DNA from: Kiritimatiellia bacterium
Lineage (GTDB): Bacteria > Verrucomicrobiota > Kiritimatiellia > RFP12 > UBA1067
DNA length: 33,220 nt
Assembly: GCA_017405115.1 (NCBI GenBank)
Contig: JAFRBA010000209.1
Span: forward strand, 1 to 33,220
Direction of reading: 5' to 3'
A model generated the notes under the pieces. The model was not told the origin of the DNA. It did not search any database and saw nothing but the letters and a program-made list of their open reading frames with translations. Position numbers and translations under genes: made by a program. Positions within the stretch are counted from its first letter, which is position 1. Every line of letters begins with the position of its first letter. Shown here piece after piece: positions 8,501 to 15,736 of this stretch.

Positions 8501-9544
8501 AGGGCGGTTGTCGTCCGCAAGCCGGGCGCGTATCTCAGGCTGGAAATCGACGACTGCGTGATCCGCGATTGCGGCACGGAAAAGCCGTCGCTGTCGGACG
8601 TGCATTTCGACCAACTCTACGGCGACATTCCTCCCGTGGACGCGGTGTCTCTCAAGAACCTCAAGGTGTTCCAGCCGGTGGACCGCGAATGGGTCACGTT
8701 CGGAGACATAGGCTACGGCGCGGCAAAGACGGAAGACTTCACAGGCGACGTCACGGTGTCTTCGCCTTCCGGGACGAAGAAGATTGTGCTGGACGCGGCG
8801 TTTCGCAAATGGGCGTTCCCTGCGTTCTGGGCGAAGGGCGAGCCACGGCGCCGTTCGCCCGCTGCTCAAGGGGACAAGGTCGTAGACGAGGCTCCTGGGC
8901 GGCGCGTACCGCTCGCGAAGCTGCGCGTGCGCGGCGACGTCCGGTACGTATTCCACGCGCCGAAGGCCGGCCCTGTGTCGTTCAAGGGCAGGCTCATGAC
9001 TGTCGGCAAAAAGCCTCTGCCCGAGGGCGTGGCATTCGCGGTCAGGCCGATACGCGGAGGGAAGGCATTCAAGGTCGCGATCCCTGAGGGCAGCGCCTTC
9101 GTCGAATTCCAGGTGGATGTTCCGGCGGCGGGATTCTACTCGATGCGTGTCGACCTGGGCGGACACTCGTTCTGCCTTTCGGAGTCTGACGTGCCCGTCG
9201 GGATCGACGTGTCGGAATGCCCTGTTTCGATTATAGGGAGCACCGGCGAAGTGTATCTTTCCGTTCGCGGCGGCGAGCCGTTCAACGTCATGGTTTCGGG
9301 ATCGGGCGAAGGCGAGCGCGTGGGGGCGGAGCTGTTCGACCCGTCAGGTGCCAGCGTGTGGCGCGTCCCGTCGGCGCTCTGGTGGCACGGTTGGCGGGCG
9401 CGCGGCACCGTCGCGGGCGGGCTCTGGAAGCTGAGGCTCTTGCGTCCGTCGCCCGGCGGCATGGAGGACTACCACGTCGACGCCACGGGCGTCGACGGAA
9501 CGCTGTTTCTTTCACCCGAGAAGCATTGGTCTCGGGCTCGCTGA
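5528..9544 (+). CDS. Large secreted glycosidase-like protein: TIM-barrel-type N-terminus plus right-handed beta-helix
   Basis: The 1338-residue product starts with a signal peptide (about 1-19). Residues about 20-540 resemble the alpha-glucuronidase (GH67/GH115-like) class of barrel proteins in layout: KLYYWHREGF, a VDGFVLTLTEADF segment with acidic residues, FVLRSF, FEIETKVTPYDF and a GVECDGIGEFFG stretch. This assignment is weak and the catalytic residues are unproven. Residues about 620-690 look like a beta-sandwich. Residues about 700-1060 form a parallel beta-helix typical of pectate-lyase/polygalacturonase folds (FGFDAEDSTRFLQAAL, repeated ENCTFSN / FRNCKFLDN / VEDCFFSGN turns). Residues about 1110-1338 are beta-rich with no recognised family. 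The start overlaps the restriction-enzyme fragment, so no promoter of its own is visible. A uronic-acid-containing substrate is plausible. Confidence 0.72.
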   Translation: MKAFCLVAAALGVAMAAAGAPEVTWSVMHPTKLDPAYMARVAAKAAEYGGVDSFEVCGKCHSGENGMDGLLLFEPYPNAAAACDRARVMQTRAALKGVAAAAHKAGKKLYYWHREGFLPKGLISDVPGLKDSDGEIDLLGKSFAGYLKWKVSAAFDAVPEVDGFVLTLTEADFSVIHNSRADRYPPPKVVESIVRIFCEEHEKRGKRFVLRSFGSVAKDYEDILAGAAAAAKDHKFEIETKVTPYDFSPFLPDNPFLRKVPGTTLGVECDGIGEFFGAGYLPCAQVSQIPRYVTAGRRARADRYVIRIDRVGNSIFDSAQEVNLYAYMRLIRSGSPVSRAKILSEWAAKRWPGCEKEMSKLANTSFDMAKALEFVDGNVTFHQHPAAPNFKFIKAGGVFSVFRDDADLHMATRLWGLLADRKTPGRGRILAEKEKAVKLAEEGLAAVEGLKGRLDGAEYERQHRAWSTAVKAARATRAFARCAAAYFEDMDMCNDEPAELADAVKAADVEISAMMANPAAGTEGFNVKHSEAVGANLDRVYFIPLRWLCREFLNEYRAERKVRRALEGRVDVADFVVAGGIYDDNRCDRQMHGAYTELKDGVPVRWVGNAIFPNGTLAVEFDAKPGDTVEIALAPQGAQEVSLSVDGGEWLRLAAAGGVARTQLGTESKVRVEIGKSGAAFPGVVSVALLRKGGARPEVVKVSDFGFDAEDSTRFLQAALDSGARKVVVDKRESPWVTRPLFCKSSSQEVFFEEGVEVVAKRGEFKGRNDCLLTVDGLHDVRLAGGGKGATLRMWREDYLKPPYEKAEWRHCLSVNGSARVTVERLFLRDSGGDGVYVGRRRPSKGYVCLRRVPRDIVVRDVVADGNARQGSSITSVENLLYENCTFSNTRGRPPQAGIDVEPNGKDDPIVNLAFRNCKFLDNKTEGLTFAIFYHDETSKPLTAVVEDCFFSGNRAAFTYAQNKRLTGKRGWNRTHGRISVKRCVFEKSRERAVVVRKPGAYLRLEIDDCVIRDCGTEKPSLSDVHFDQLYGDIPPVDAVSLKNLKVFQPVDREWVTFGDIGYGAAKTEDFTGDVTVSSPSGTKKIVLDAAFRKWAFPAFWAKGEPRRRSPAAQGDKVVDEAPGRRVPLAKLRVRGDVRYVFHAPKAGPVSFKGRLMTVGKKPLPEGVAFAVRPIRGGKAFKVAIPEGSAFVEFQVDVPAAGFYSMRVDLGGHSFCLSESDVPVGIDVSECPVSIIGSTGEVYLSVRGGEPFNVMVSGSGEGERVGAELFDPSGASVWRVPSALWWHGWRARGTVAGGLWKLRLLRPSPGGMEDYHVDATGVDGTLFLSPEKHWSRAR

Positions 9545-9610
9545 CAGCGCGAGAGGCCGAACGTGTATTTGTGAGGCTTCCCGCTTTGGTACGATTTTTG
9601 AACCAACGGG

Positions 9611-9639
9611 TTGACTCGTTGGTACGTATTTGGTACAAT
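9611..9639 (+). promoter_or_regulatory. Strong sigma70-type promoter, leaderless
   Basis: TTGACT at 9611-9616, a 17-base spacer and TACAAT at 9634-9639, preceded by TG one base upstream (extended -10). Exactly seven bases (9640-9646) separate the -10 box from GTG at 9647. Transcription should thus begin at or next to the start codon of the ATPase gene. The 9545-9610 stretch holds nothing else that I can identify. Confidence 0.75.
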
Positions 9640-9646
9640 ACGCGAC

Positions 9647-10951
9647 GTGAAAAATGCCATAAAGACAGTATTGGCGGAATTTTACGAGGATGGACTGCCG
9701 GAGGTGGTCGTCCATCGCAATGTCGAGTATTATGAAAAGACTACCCTCGCGACGGTAATCAAGGGTATGCGCCGCACAGGCAAGACCTTCGTGACATACG
9801 AGCGCATGCGGGAGCTGATAAAGGGTGGAATTCCGCCGGGGCGCATAGTGCACCTCAATTTCGAGGATGAACGCATAAAGACGATAACTGTCGAACAGCT
9901 CCATTTGATCGGCGAGGCGCACGCGGAGCTTTTTCCGGAATTCGCCCAGGAGAAGATCTGGTATTTCCTCGATGAGCTGCAAAATGTGAATGGCTGGGAG
10001 GCGTATGCCCGCAGACTCGTCGATTCCCCGAAGGTGCAGTTGTGCCTGACGGGCTCGTCGTCGAAACTGCTTTCAGAGGAGATCGCGACGGCCATGCGCG
10101 GACGCTCTGTTCCGCTTGAGGTGTTTCCGCTTTCGTTCGGCGAATACCTGCGCTTCAATTCCGTATTGAAGAAGCCGTTGTCCCCCGGGGTCTACACTTC
10201 GGCGCAGAAAGGCGCGCTGCGCAATGCCATGGCGAGGTACTTCAATGTCGGAGGGTTCCCTGCGGTGCAGGACATGCCGGAGGCGGCAAGGATCGCCACG
10301 CTTCAGGATTATCTGCATGCGGTGGTCTATAGGGATGTGCTTCAGCGGCACAAGGTGGTAAGCGTGCAGTCGCTTCTGTACACGCTGGACTATCTTGTGC
10401 ACAACTACGCACGGCGGATTTCGGTTCACGCGATATCCGGCGTTCTGAAAAATCTCGCCTACCCCTCCCGGCGCGAGGATGTCGCCGACTATGTGTCGTA
10501 TTTCAAGGACGCCTATCTCGTGTATCCCGTCTCGGTGCTGTCCGATTCGCTGGCGGTAAAGCGGGTCAATCCTGACAAGTACTATGTTGTGGACACGGGT
10601 CTCATCTCCGCCGTCACGCCAAAGATCGACGCCGAGAGGGGTTGGAAGCTGGAGAACCTTGTCTATATGGCCTTGCGGCGCGGGATGCGGAAGGTGCACT
10701 ATTTCACGTTGCCAGACAATCGCGAGGTCGATTTTCACGTGTACGATCAGCTGTCCGGTCGGCACAGCCTCGTACAGGTGGCGTGGGACATTTCCGACGA
10801 TGCGACTTTCCGCCGCGAGTTGTCGGCCCTCCGGGAGGCCAAGGCGGCGACAGGAATCGAGGACTGTGCTGTTGTCACCTGGGATACGGAAGCCGATCTC
10901 GGGGACGGTATCCGCGCCGTTCCGGTCTGGCAGTGGAGCCTGGCTATCTGA
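9647..10951 (+). CDS. AAA ATPase (AAA_14) with DUF4143 / PD-(D/E)XK-like C-terminus
   Basis: The product has 434 residues if translation starts at GTG 9647, which I prefer because the promoter -10 box ends seven bases before it. Residues 40-47 form Walker A (GMRRTGKT). Walker B is WYFLDELQ with Asp109-Glu110, and LTGSSS at about 130 is the sensor region. The C-terminal half is DUF4143, ending in a nuclease-like REVDFHV ... LVQVAWD, with Gln in place of the usual Glu as is common in the family. Family members are abundant in gut bacteria and their role is poorly defined; defence or transposition-like DNA work has been considered. It has its own promoter and is followed after 29 bases by the SGNH hydrolase, so it may head an operon with sugar genes. 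It is not obviously metabolic. Confidence 0.85.
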   Translation: MKNAIKTVLAEFYEDGLPEVVVHRNVEYYEKTTLATVIKGMRRTGKTFVTYERMRELIKGGIPPGRIVHLNFEDERIKTITVEQLHLIGEAHAELFPEFAQEKIWYFLDELQNVNGWEAYARRLVDSPKVQLCLTGSSSKLLSEEIATAMRGRSVPLEVFPLSFGEYLRFNSVLKKPLSPGVYTSAQKGALRNAMARYFNVGGFPAVQDMPEAARIATLQDYLHAVVYRDVLQRHKVVSVQSLLYTLDYLVHNYARRISVHAISGVLKNLAYPSRREDVADYVSYFKDAYLVYPVSVLSDSLAVKRVNPDKYYVVDTGLISAVTPKIDAERGWKLENLVYMALRRGMRKVHYFTLPDNREVDFHVYDQLSGRHSLVQVAWDISDDATFRRELSALREAKAATGIEDCAVVTWDTEADLGDGIRAVPVWQWSLAI

Positions 10952-10980
10952 GGGGGAAAAACAAAACAAGGAGAAATAGA

Positions 10981-11817
10981 ATGAAGAAGACCATCATGTG
11001 TGCGGCGATTGCGGTCGCCTTTACGGCGTGCGCCGACGGAATCGCGGTGAAGGACGGCGACGCCATCGCCTTCCTCGGCGACTCCATAACCGCAGGCGGA
11101 AACAGGCCGGCGGGCTACATAAACCTCGTGATGAAAGGACTTGAGGTGGCGGGGGTCAAGAACGCGAAGAAGATCCCCGCGGGAATCGGCGGGCAGAAGT
11201 CCAACCACATGGTCGCGCGCGTCGAGAGGGACTGCCTCTCCAAGAAACCGGCGTTTCTTACGGTGTCGTGCGGGGTGAACGACGTGTGGCACGGCGCGAA
11301 GGGCGTTCCGCTGGACGAGTACAAGGTCAACATGTCCGGCATATTCGACAAGGCGGCGGCGGCTGGCGTGGCCGTGGTGGTGCTGACGCCGACGATGATA
11401 TACGAGGACGAGAACAACGCGCAGAACAAGAAGCTGCAGGGCTACGTCGACTGGCTGGTGGAGGAGGCCGGCCGGCGCAGGCTGAGGCTTGCGGACCTCA
11501 ACGCCGACATGCACGCCAAGCTGGCGGAGTTGCGCGCCAAGGCGCAGGCCGAGGGCAGGAAGCCGGCGGCGAAACTGCTGACCGTGGACGGCGTTCACAT
11601 GGCGTTTCCCGGCAACTGCATGATGGCTTGGGGCGTGCTGAAGGCGCTAGGCGTGCCGGATTCGCTGAAGGGCGAAATCGAGGCGGCGTGGCGCAAGATG
11701 CCAGAGGCGTACGAGGTGTCGTTCAAGCTGACGGCGGAGGAGTACGACGCGCTCAAGGCACGCCTGGGCGGAGAAGACGCCTCGGAGTTCGCGAAGCGGG
11801 CGACGCTCGGGAAGTGA
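10981..11817 (+). CDS. Secreted SGNH/GDSL hydrolase (probable carbohydrate esterase)
   Basis: The 278-residue product starts at ATG 10981 behind a good ribosome site (AAGGAG, about 10969). A signal peptide covers about 1-19. The SGNH blocks are complete: FLGDSITAGG with catalytic Ser35, a Gly in the GIGGQ region, CGVND with Asn100, and DGVH with Asp203 and His206. Proteins of this type remove acetyl or other acyl groups from sugars outside the cytoplasm. About 55 residues at the C-terminus extend beyond the last block and are predicted helical. It lies 29 bases after the ATPase gene and 7 bases before the putative glycosidase at 11825, so the three are probably co-transcribed. A deacylation step ahead of glycosidases on an acylated polysaccharide fits the context. 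Confidence 0.85.
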   Translation: MKKTIMCAAIAVAFTACADGIAVKDGDAIAFLGDSITAGGNRPAGYINLVMKGLEVAGVKNAKKIPAGIGGQKSNHMVARVERDCLSKKPAFLTVSCGVNDVWHGAKGVPLDEYKVNMSGIFDKAAAAGVAVVVLTPTMIYEDENNAQNKKLQGYVDWLVEEAGRRRLRLADLNADMHAKLAELRAKAQAEGRKPAAKLLTVDGVHMAFPGNCMMAWGVLKALGVPDSLKGEIEAAWRKMPEAYEVSFKLTAEEYDALKARLGGEDASEFAKRATLGK

Positions 11818-11824
11818 GGTGGCA

Positions 11825-13414
11825 ATGAAGGCTGGAATAGCAGTGGCGCTGGCGCTTGCCGTCGCGGCAAGCGCGGAGGCGGCCAAGAAGTACATCTTCG
11901 CGAGCTGGGAGCTCGGCGACACCACGCCGTGGGAAGTGCTCGCCCACGCGGACGAGTTCGACAAGACGGGCTGCGACGGCATAACCTTCAACCTGAGGTC
12001 GATCCTCCCGGGCGCGACAGTGCAGAAGTCGCGGCACGTGATGGAGGAGCCGCGCTGGCTGGACTCCGAGCTGGACGCGCTCGCGCCGGTGTTCATCGAG
12101 CTGGCGAAGCATCCGTCAATGCGCCATTCGTTCTTCGGCGTCAACGCGGCGGCGCGCAAGGCGAGGCTCGACTGGCGCGACGACGCGTCGTGGAGACTGT
12201 TCGCGGACAATCTGGCGGCGGTGGCCCGGCTATCTAAGAAAGTGGGCGTTGACGGCATTCTCATGGACTTCGAGGACTACTGGAGGAAGAAGCAGTACTG
12301 GTGGCTCGAGGGCGATCCAGAATGGGCGGCGGCGACGGCGCTCGCGCGCAGGCGCGGCAGGGAGGTGTTCGAGGGAGTCTTCGCGGCCTATCCGGAGATA
12401 ACGATCCTCTCGTTCCAGCTGCTCACTACCGACACCGAATACGCCAAGACCGACGATCCCGTCCAGCACATGGAGGAGAAGCGCGACCTGTGGCCTGCGT
12501 TCGTGAACGGGATCTACGACGCCATCACGCCGGGCGCGAAGATCGTGGACGGGAACGAGAGCTTCGGGTATCTCGCGAAGGCGGCGAAGAACGCGTTCTA
12601 CAGGAGCGTCCGCGACCAGCTCGTCGGCGTGCTGCCGCTCGTCGCGCCGGAGAACCGCGCGAAGTACCGTGCGCAGACGAGCGTGAGCTACGGCCTGTAC
12701 GTGGACTCGTACGCTCAGCCGACCAACTCGCCGTGGTATCTCGGCCCCGTGCGCGGCAAGCGCATCACCCACTTCGAGGACAACCTGAGGCAGGCTACGG
12801 AGTGCGCCGACGAATACATATGGTTCTGGGGCGAGAAAGGGTTCTGGATAGACTGGCCCGAGACGCTGAAGGACGGCGACCCCGCATGGCGCGACGTCGG
12901 CAAGCGCACATGGCGCGGCAAGTATTTCAAGGGAAGCTGGGGCCGCATCAAGCCCTGGAACGACACGCTCGACGGCAACTTCGACCTGCTTCTGCGCGGT
13001 GTGAAGGAGCCCGCGCGGTGCGTGCGAGAGCAATACGCGAAGCAGAAGGCCGATGGCACGTTCGTTGATCTCTTCGCCGGGAAGTCGATGAACGTCGCCA
13101 CAAACGGCAATGCGTCGGCTTTCGTGCGTCAGCCGAAGTTCGAAGCGGACGGGTGGTACGGTCTGCGCGCGAAGGGGCGCGGCGATGTCGTGCGCGGCAA
13201 CGTGTACTTCCAGTACAACGGCTCTTGGCGGTGGGGGCTTGGCAGCGCCAGATTCCACTTCGACAAGGCGGATGCGGACGGCTGGCGCGACGGTGTGGCG
13301 CTCGTGCGCATACCAGACGGCGCGAACAATCTCTACGTCCTTCTGGACGCGGGGAAGGACGAGAAGGCGCGCAAGGTTGAGTTCAGAGCCTTCGAGATAT
13401 TTAGGATAAAGTAG
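11825..13414 (+). CDS. Secreted putative TIM-barrel glycoside hydrolase (DFEDYW family)
   Basis: The 529-residue product starts at ATG 11825 after GAGG at 11816-11819. I prefer it to GTG 11819 because it gives a clean signal peptide (about 1-19). The fold looks like a (beta/alpha)8 barrel. DGILMDFEDYW (Asp148, Glu150, Asp151) sits where barrel glycosidases such as GH18 carry an acidic catalytic pair. ILSFQLLTTDT and YGLYVDSYAQPTNSPWY look like later barrel strands, and the C-terminal about 100 residues look like a beta-sandwich. I cannot place it in a named family. A paralogue at 24886-26472 shares most motifs and long near-identical DNA stretches such as around 12640-12680. Both sit next to enzymes acting on the same kind of substrate, so a glycosidase role is likely but inferred. 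Confidence 0.75.
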   Translation: MKAGIAVALALAVAASAEAAKKYIFASWELGDTTPWEVLAHADEFDKTGCDGITFNLRSILPGATVQKSRHVMEEPRWLDSELDALAPVFIELAKHPSMRHSFFGVNAAARKARLDWRDDASWRLFADNLAAVARLSKKVGVDGILMDFEDYWRKKQYWWLEGDPEWAAATALARRRGREVFEGVFAAYPEITILSFQLLTTDTEYAKTDDPVQHMEEKRDLWPAFVNGIYDAITPGAKIVDGNESFGYLAKAAKNAFYRSVRDQLVGVLPLVAPENRAKYRAQTSVSYGLYVDSYAQPTNSPWYLGPVRGKRITHFEDNLRQATECADEYIWFWGEKGFWIDWPETLKDGDPAWRDVGKRTWRGKYFKGSWGRIKPWNDTLDGNFDLLLRGVKEPARCVREQYAKQKADGTFVDLFAGKSMNVATNGNASAFVRQPKFEADGWYGLRAKGRGDVVRGNVYFQYNGSWRWGLGSARFHFDKADADGWRDGVALVRIPDGANNLYVLLDAGKDEKARKVEFRAFEIFRIK

Positions 13415-13431
13415 TAGTCCGCCCGCTTCCA

Positions 13432-13460
13432 TTGCGCTGGGGCGTGGTTTATGATATAGT
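13432..13460 (+). promoter_or_regulatory. Extended -10 promoter, leaderless
   Basis: TTGCGC at 13432-13437, a 17-base spacer and TATAGT at 13455-13460 with TG at 13452-13453. Seven bases (13461-13467) lie between the -10 box and ATG 13468. No ribosome site precedes that ATG, which agrees with a leaderless message. Confidence 0.65.
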
Positions 13461-13467
13461 AAATTCC

Positions 13468-15465
13468 ATGATAGACAGAATTGTGGCAGTCGGGCTGTGT
13501 GTCATGGCCGCGGTCTCGTTCGCCGGGGCTGCGCCAATGCGCACGCACGCGCTCAAGGTCCCGTCGAAGATGGAGATGCTGCGGCCGGGAGAGGTGAAGC
13601 CGGAGCGGATGCGCGAGGTGTACGAGACGGTGAAGACGCCGCACAAGGTCGGCATGGTGCTGACGCCGGAAAAGGGAGAGATGCTCGACAACCCGACGGT
13701 GTTCCGCCACGGCGGTTCATGGTACATGATGTTCATCAGATTCGACGGCAAGGGGTACGAGACGCATCTTGCGAAGTCGGACGATCTTCTGAAATGGACT
13801 CGCCTCGGCTGCATCTTACGGCGCGGCGAGAAGGGCGTGTGGGATGCGTCGCAGGCCGACGGCTGGCCGGCGCTCGTCGATACGCGGTGGGACGGGCCGA
13901 ACACGCTCAACACGTTTCAGGGGAAGTACTGGATGATGTACCTCGGCGGCGCAAAGGACGGCTACGAGACCGATCCGCTTTCCACAGGCGTCGCATGGAC
14001 GGACGACCCGTCCGCCGTGAAGCAATGGACGCGCTACGAGAAGAACCCGGTGCTGAGTCCGTCAGATCCAGATGCGCGAGATTTCGAGAAGAAGACGATC
14101 TACAAGCACTTCACGGTCGAGGATCCGTCGCGTTCGTGCGACGGGAGGTTCGTCAACTTCTACAATGCGAAGCCGTGCGGCGTATGGCGAGAGACAATCG
14201 GCATGGCCGTCTCCGACGACATGCTGCACTGGCGTCGTGTCGGCGGCGTCCCGGTTGTCGAGAATGGAGACGTGTCAAGGGCGGGGATCTCTGGCGACCC
14301 GATGATCCGCAGGATAGGCGATCTGTGGGTGATGTTCTACTTCGGTTACCAGTGGAAGCCAGGCGTGAACGGAGCATTCGACACGTTCGCCTGCTCGTAT
14401 GACCTGAAGAGCTGGACGAAGTGGGACGGGGAGCCGCTTGTGAAGCCTTCGAAGCCCTATGACGCCACGCACGCACACAAGCCGTGGGTGCTGAAACACG
14501 ACGGCGTGGTGTACCACTACTATTGCGCGGTAGGCGATAAAGGTCGCGGCATCGCGCTGGCGACTTCTGAACACAAAATGGAAGCGAGAGGTAAGACGGA
14601 AGACTGGGCGCTCAGGATCGCCGGACGCTCCATGTGGTTCTCGACGGCGGAGAGCTCGCCCGGCAAGATGCTCGTCCTCTTTAGCTCGCCGTGGGAGGCG
14701 GACGTCTCGCGAGACGGAAGCGGCAAGGTGACGCTGACGTATTCCTATTCGCATCCCGACCATCCGGACTGGGCGTGGACAATCAAGCTCTCCTTCGTGC
14801 CGACGGACGCCGACGAGATGGAGTGCGAGTTCTTCGAGACGCGCGCGAACCGCCCCGGCGGCGACATCCGCGCGAAGGGCGTCGCGAAGCGGATACCTCC
14901 GCTTCCGCCTGCGCCGGACCTCGGGAAGCTCGCGTTCGGCGAGCCGATAGACCTTTTGGCGGATGGATTGGACGGATGGGAGACGATAGGGGACCGCAAG
15001 AGCCTCTGGACGTTCAAGGACGGCGTTCTCGAGAATGGCGGCCGCGGCGGCGCCAACATCCGCACGAAGCGCAACGACTTCACGGACTTCAGGCTGAGCT
15101 ACGACGTCCGGGCGGACAAGGGCTGCAACTCCGGCGTCTATCTGCGGGGCATCTACGAGATACAGACCATCGACAGCTACGGCAAGGAGCCGGACAGCCA
15201 CAACATGGGGGCGGTGTACGGCCGCGCGACCCCGTCCGTCACGGCAGACCGTCCGTCCGGCGAGTGGCAGCACGTCGACGTCACGCTGTGCGACCGGCAT
15301 GCGACCGTAGTGCTGAACGGCGTCAAGATCATAGACAACGCCCCGCTGCGCGGCGTCACGGGCGGCGCGTTGTCGCCAGACCAGTTCGCGCCGGGGCCGA
15401 TAATGATCCAGGGCAGCCACAACGGCGGCGCGTACCGCAAGATGGTCCTCACGCCGATACGTTGA
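13468..15465 (+). CDS. Secreted beta-propeller (GH43/GH32-like) protein fused to DUF1080
   Basis: The 665-residue product is a mosaic. Residues 1-44 (signal peptide plus HALKVP, KMEMLRPGEVKP) match the start of the GH127 protein at 18726 and not a propeller protein. Residues about 45-365 form a five-bladed propeller of GH43/GH32-type layout: MLDNPTVFRHGGSWYMMF, WDGPNTLNTFQGKYW, VEDPSRS, ISGDPMIRRIGD, HAHKPWVLKHDG. This part recurs at 22042-23021 with about 90% DNA identity. Residues about 366-485 are beta-rich and unrecognised. Residues about 490-665 are a DUF1080 (3-keto-disaccharide hydrolase-like, LamG-fold) domain with NSGVYLRGIYEIQ and a PGPIMIQG end. It probably binds or cleaves an arabinose- or fructose-type glycan outside the cytoplasm; specificity is unknown. 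Confidence 0.8.
   Translation: MIDRIVAVGLCVMAAVSFAGAAPMRTHALKVPSKMEMLRPGEVKPERMREVYETVKTPHKVGMVLTPEKGEMLDNPTVFRHGGSWYMMFIRFDGKGYETHLAKSDDLLKWTRLGCILRRGEKGVWDASQADGWPALVDTRWDGPNTLNTFQGKYWMMYLGGAKDGYETDPLSTGVAWTDDPSAVKQWTRYEKNPVLSPSDPDARDFEKKTIYKHFTVEDPSRSCDGRFVNFYNAKPCGVWRETIGMAVSDDMLHWRRVGGVPVVENGDVSRAGISGDPMIRRIGDLWVMFYFGYQWKPGVNGAFDTFACSYDLKSWTKWDGEPLVKPSKPYDATHAHKPWVLKHDGVVYHYYCAVGDKGRGIALATSEHKMEARGKTEDWALRIAGRSMWFSTAESSPGKMLVLFSSPWEADVSRDGSGKVTLTYSYSHPDHPDWAWTIKLSFVPTDADEMECEFFETRANRPGGDIRAKGVAKRIPPLPPAPDLGKLAFGEPIDLLADGLDGWETIGDRKSLWTFKDGVLENGGRGGANIRTKRNDFTDFRLSYDVRADKGCNSGVYLRGIYEIQTIDSYGKEPDSHNMGAVYGRATPSVTADRPSGEWQHVDVTLCDRHATVVLNGVKIIDNAPLRGVTGGALSPDQFAPGPIMIQGSHNGGAYRKMVLTPIR
13600..14564 (+). 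repeat. Duplicated beta-propeller module, copy 1
   Basis: This intragenic segment is the first of two near-identical DNA copies; the other is 22042-23021. The copies begin at the same 18 bases (CCGGAGCGGATGCGCGAG) and end at GCGCTGGCGAC. Copy 2 is five codons longer, through two small in-frame insertions. Sequences on either side differ completely, so the module has been attached to two unrelated N-termini. Confidence 0.8.
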
Positions 15466-15498
15466 GCTGGATTCTGTGCCGCCGAGGAATGTGTGCAT

Positions 15499-15573
15499 CT
15501 AGGCGTCTTCTGACGTTGATTTGCGCCAGATTCGCGGCGTAAGGCCCGTTTCGCGGCGGAATGCGGTTGGCTG
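15499..15573 (-). pseudogene. Possible C-terminal remnant of an AraC-type regulator
   Basis: On the minus strand the last about 23 codons before the TAG at 15499-15501 read TAFRRETGLTPRIWRK, which closely resembles the usual end of AraC/XylR DNA-binding domains (FRRETGLTPxxxR). Nothing upstream in this frame resembles the rest of the helix-turn-helix domain, so at best this is a leftover 3' end. The surrounding 15466-15720 has no gene. A dispersed intergenic repeat that happens to encode this string is an alternative. Confidence 0.4.
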
Positions 15574-15720
15574 GAGGCTGGGTGGGCGCATTTCTGAACG
15601 GTTGTCCTTGACTTTCTGATTCGCCTTCTGTTGCGGCGTGGCAGCCTGCGAGCAGGTCGGGCCAAGGACCGCTGCCCAAGAAGTTTTTGGGGCACGCATT
15701 CTCATGGCGCGCCGCAAATA

Positions 15721-15729
15721 TGATATAAT
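15721..15729 (+). promoter_or_regulatory. Extended -10 promoter, leaderless
   Basis: TGATATAAT with a perfect -10 hexamer at 15724-15729. Seven bases (TCGCGGC) then lead to ATG 15737. The -35 region is poor. The same block, from AATATG through the first eight codons, recurs at 30788-30831 with about five differences in 44 bases. Confidence 0.7.
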
Positions 15730-15736
15730 TCGCGGC

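Noticed and set aside
15638..15736. N-terminal extension of the ATPase/PDDEXK_9 protein
   Set aside because: The extension crosses the -10 box, and the family's usual N-terminus begins only after ATG 15737.
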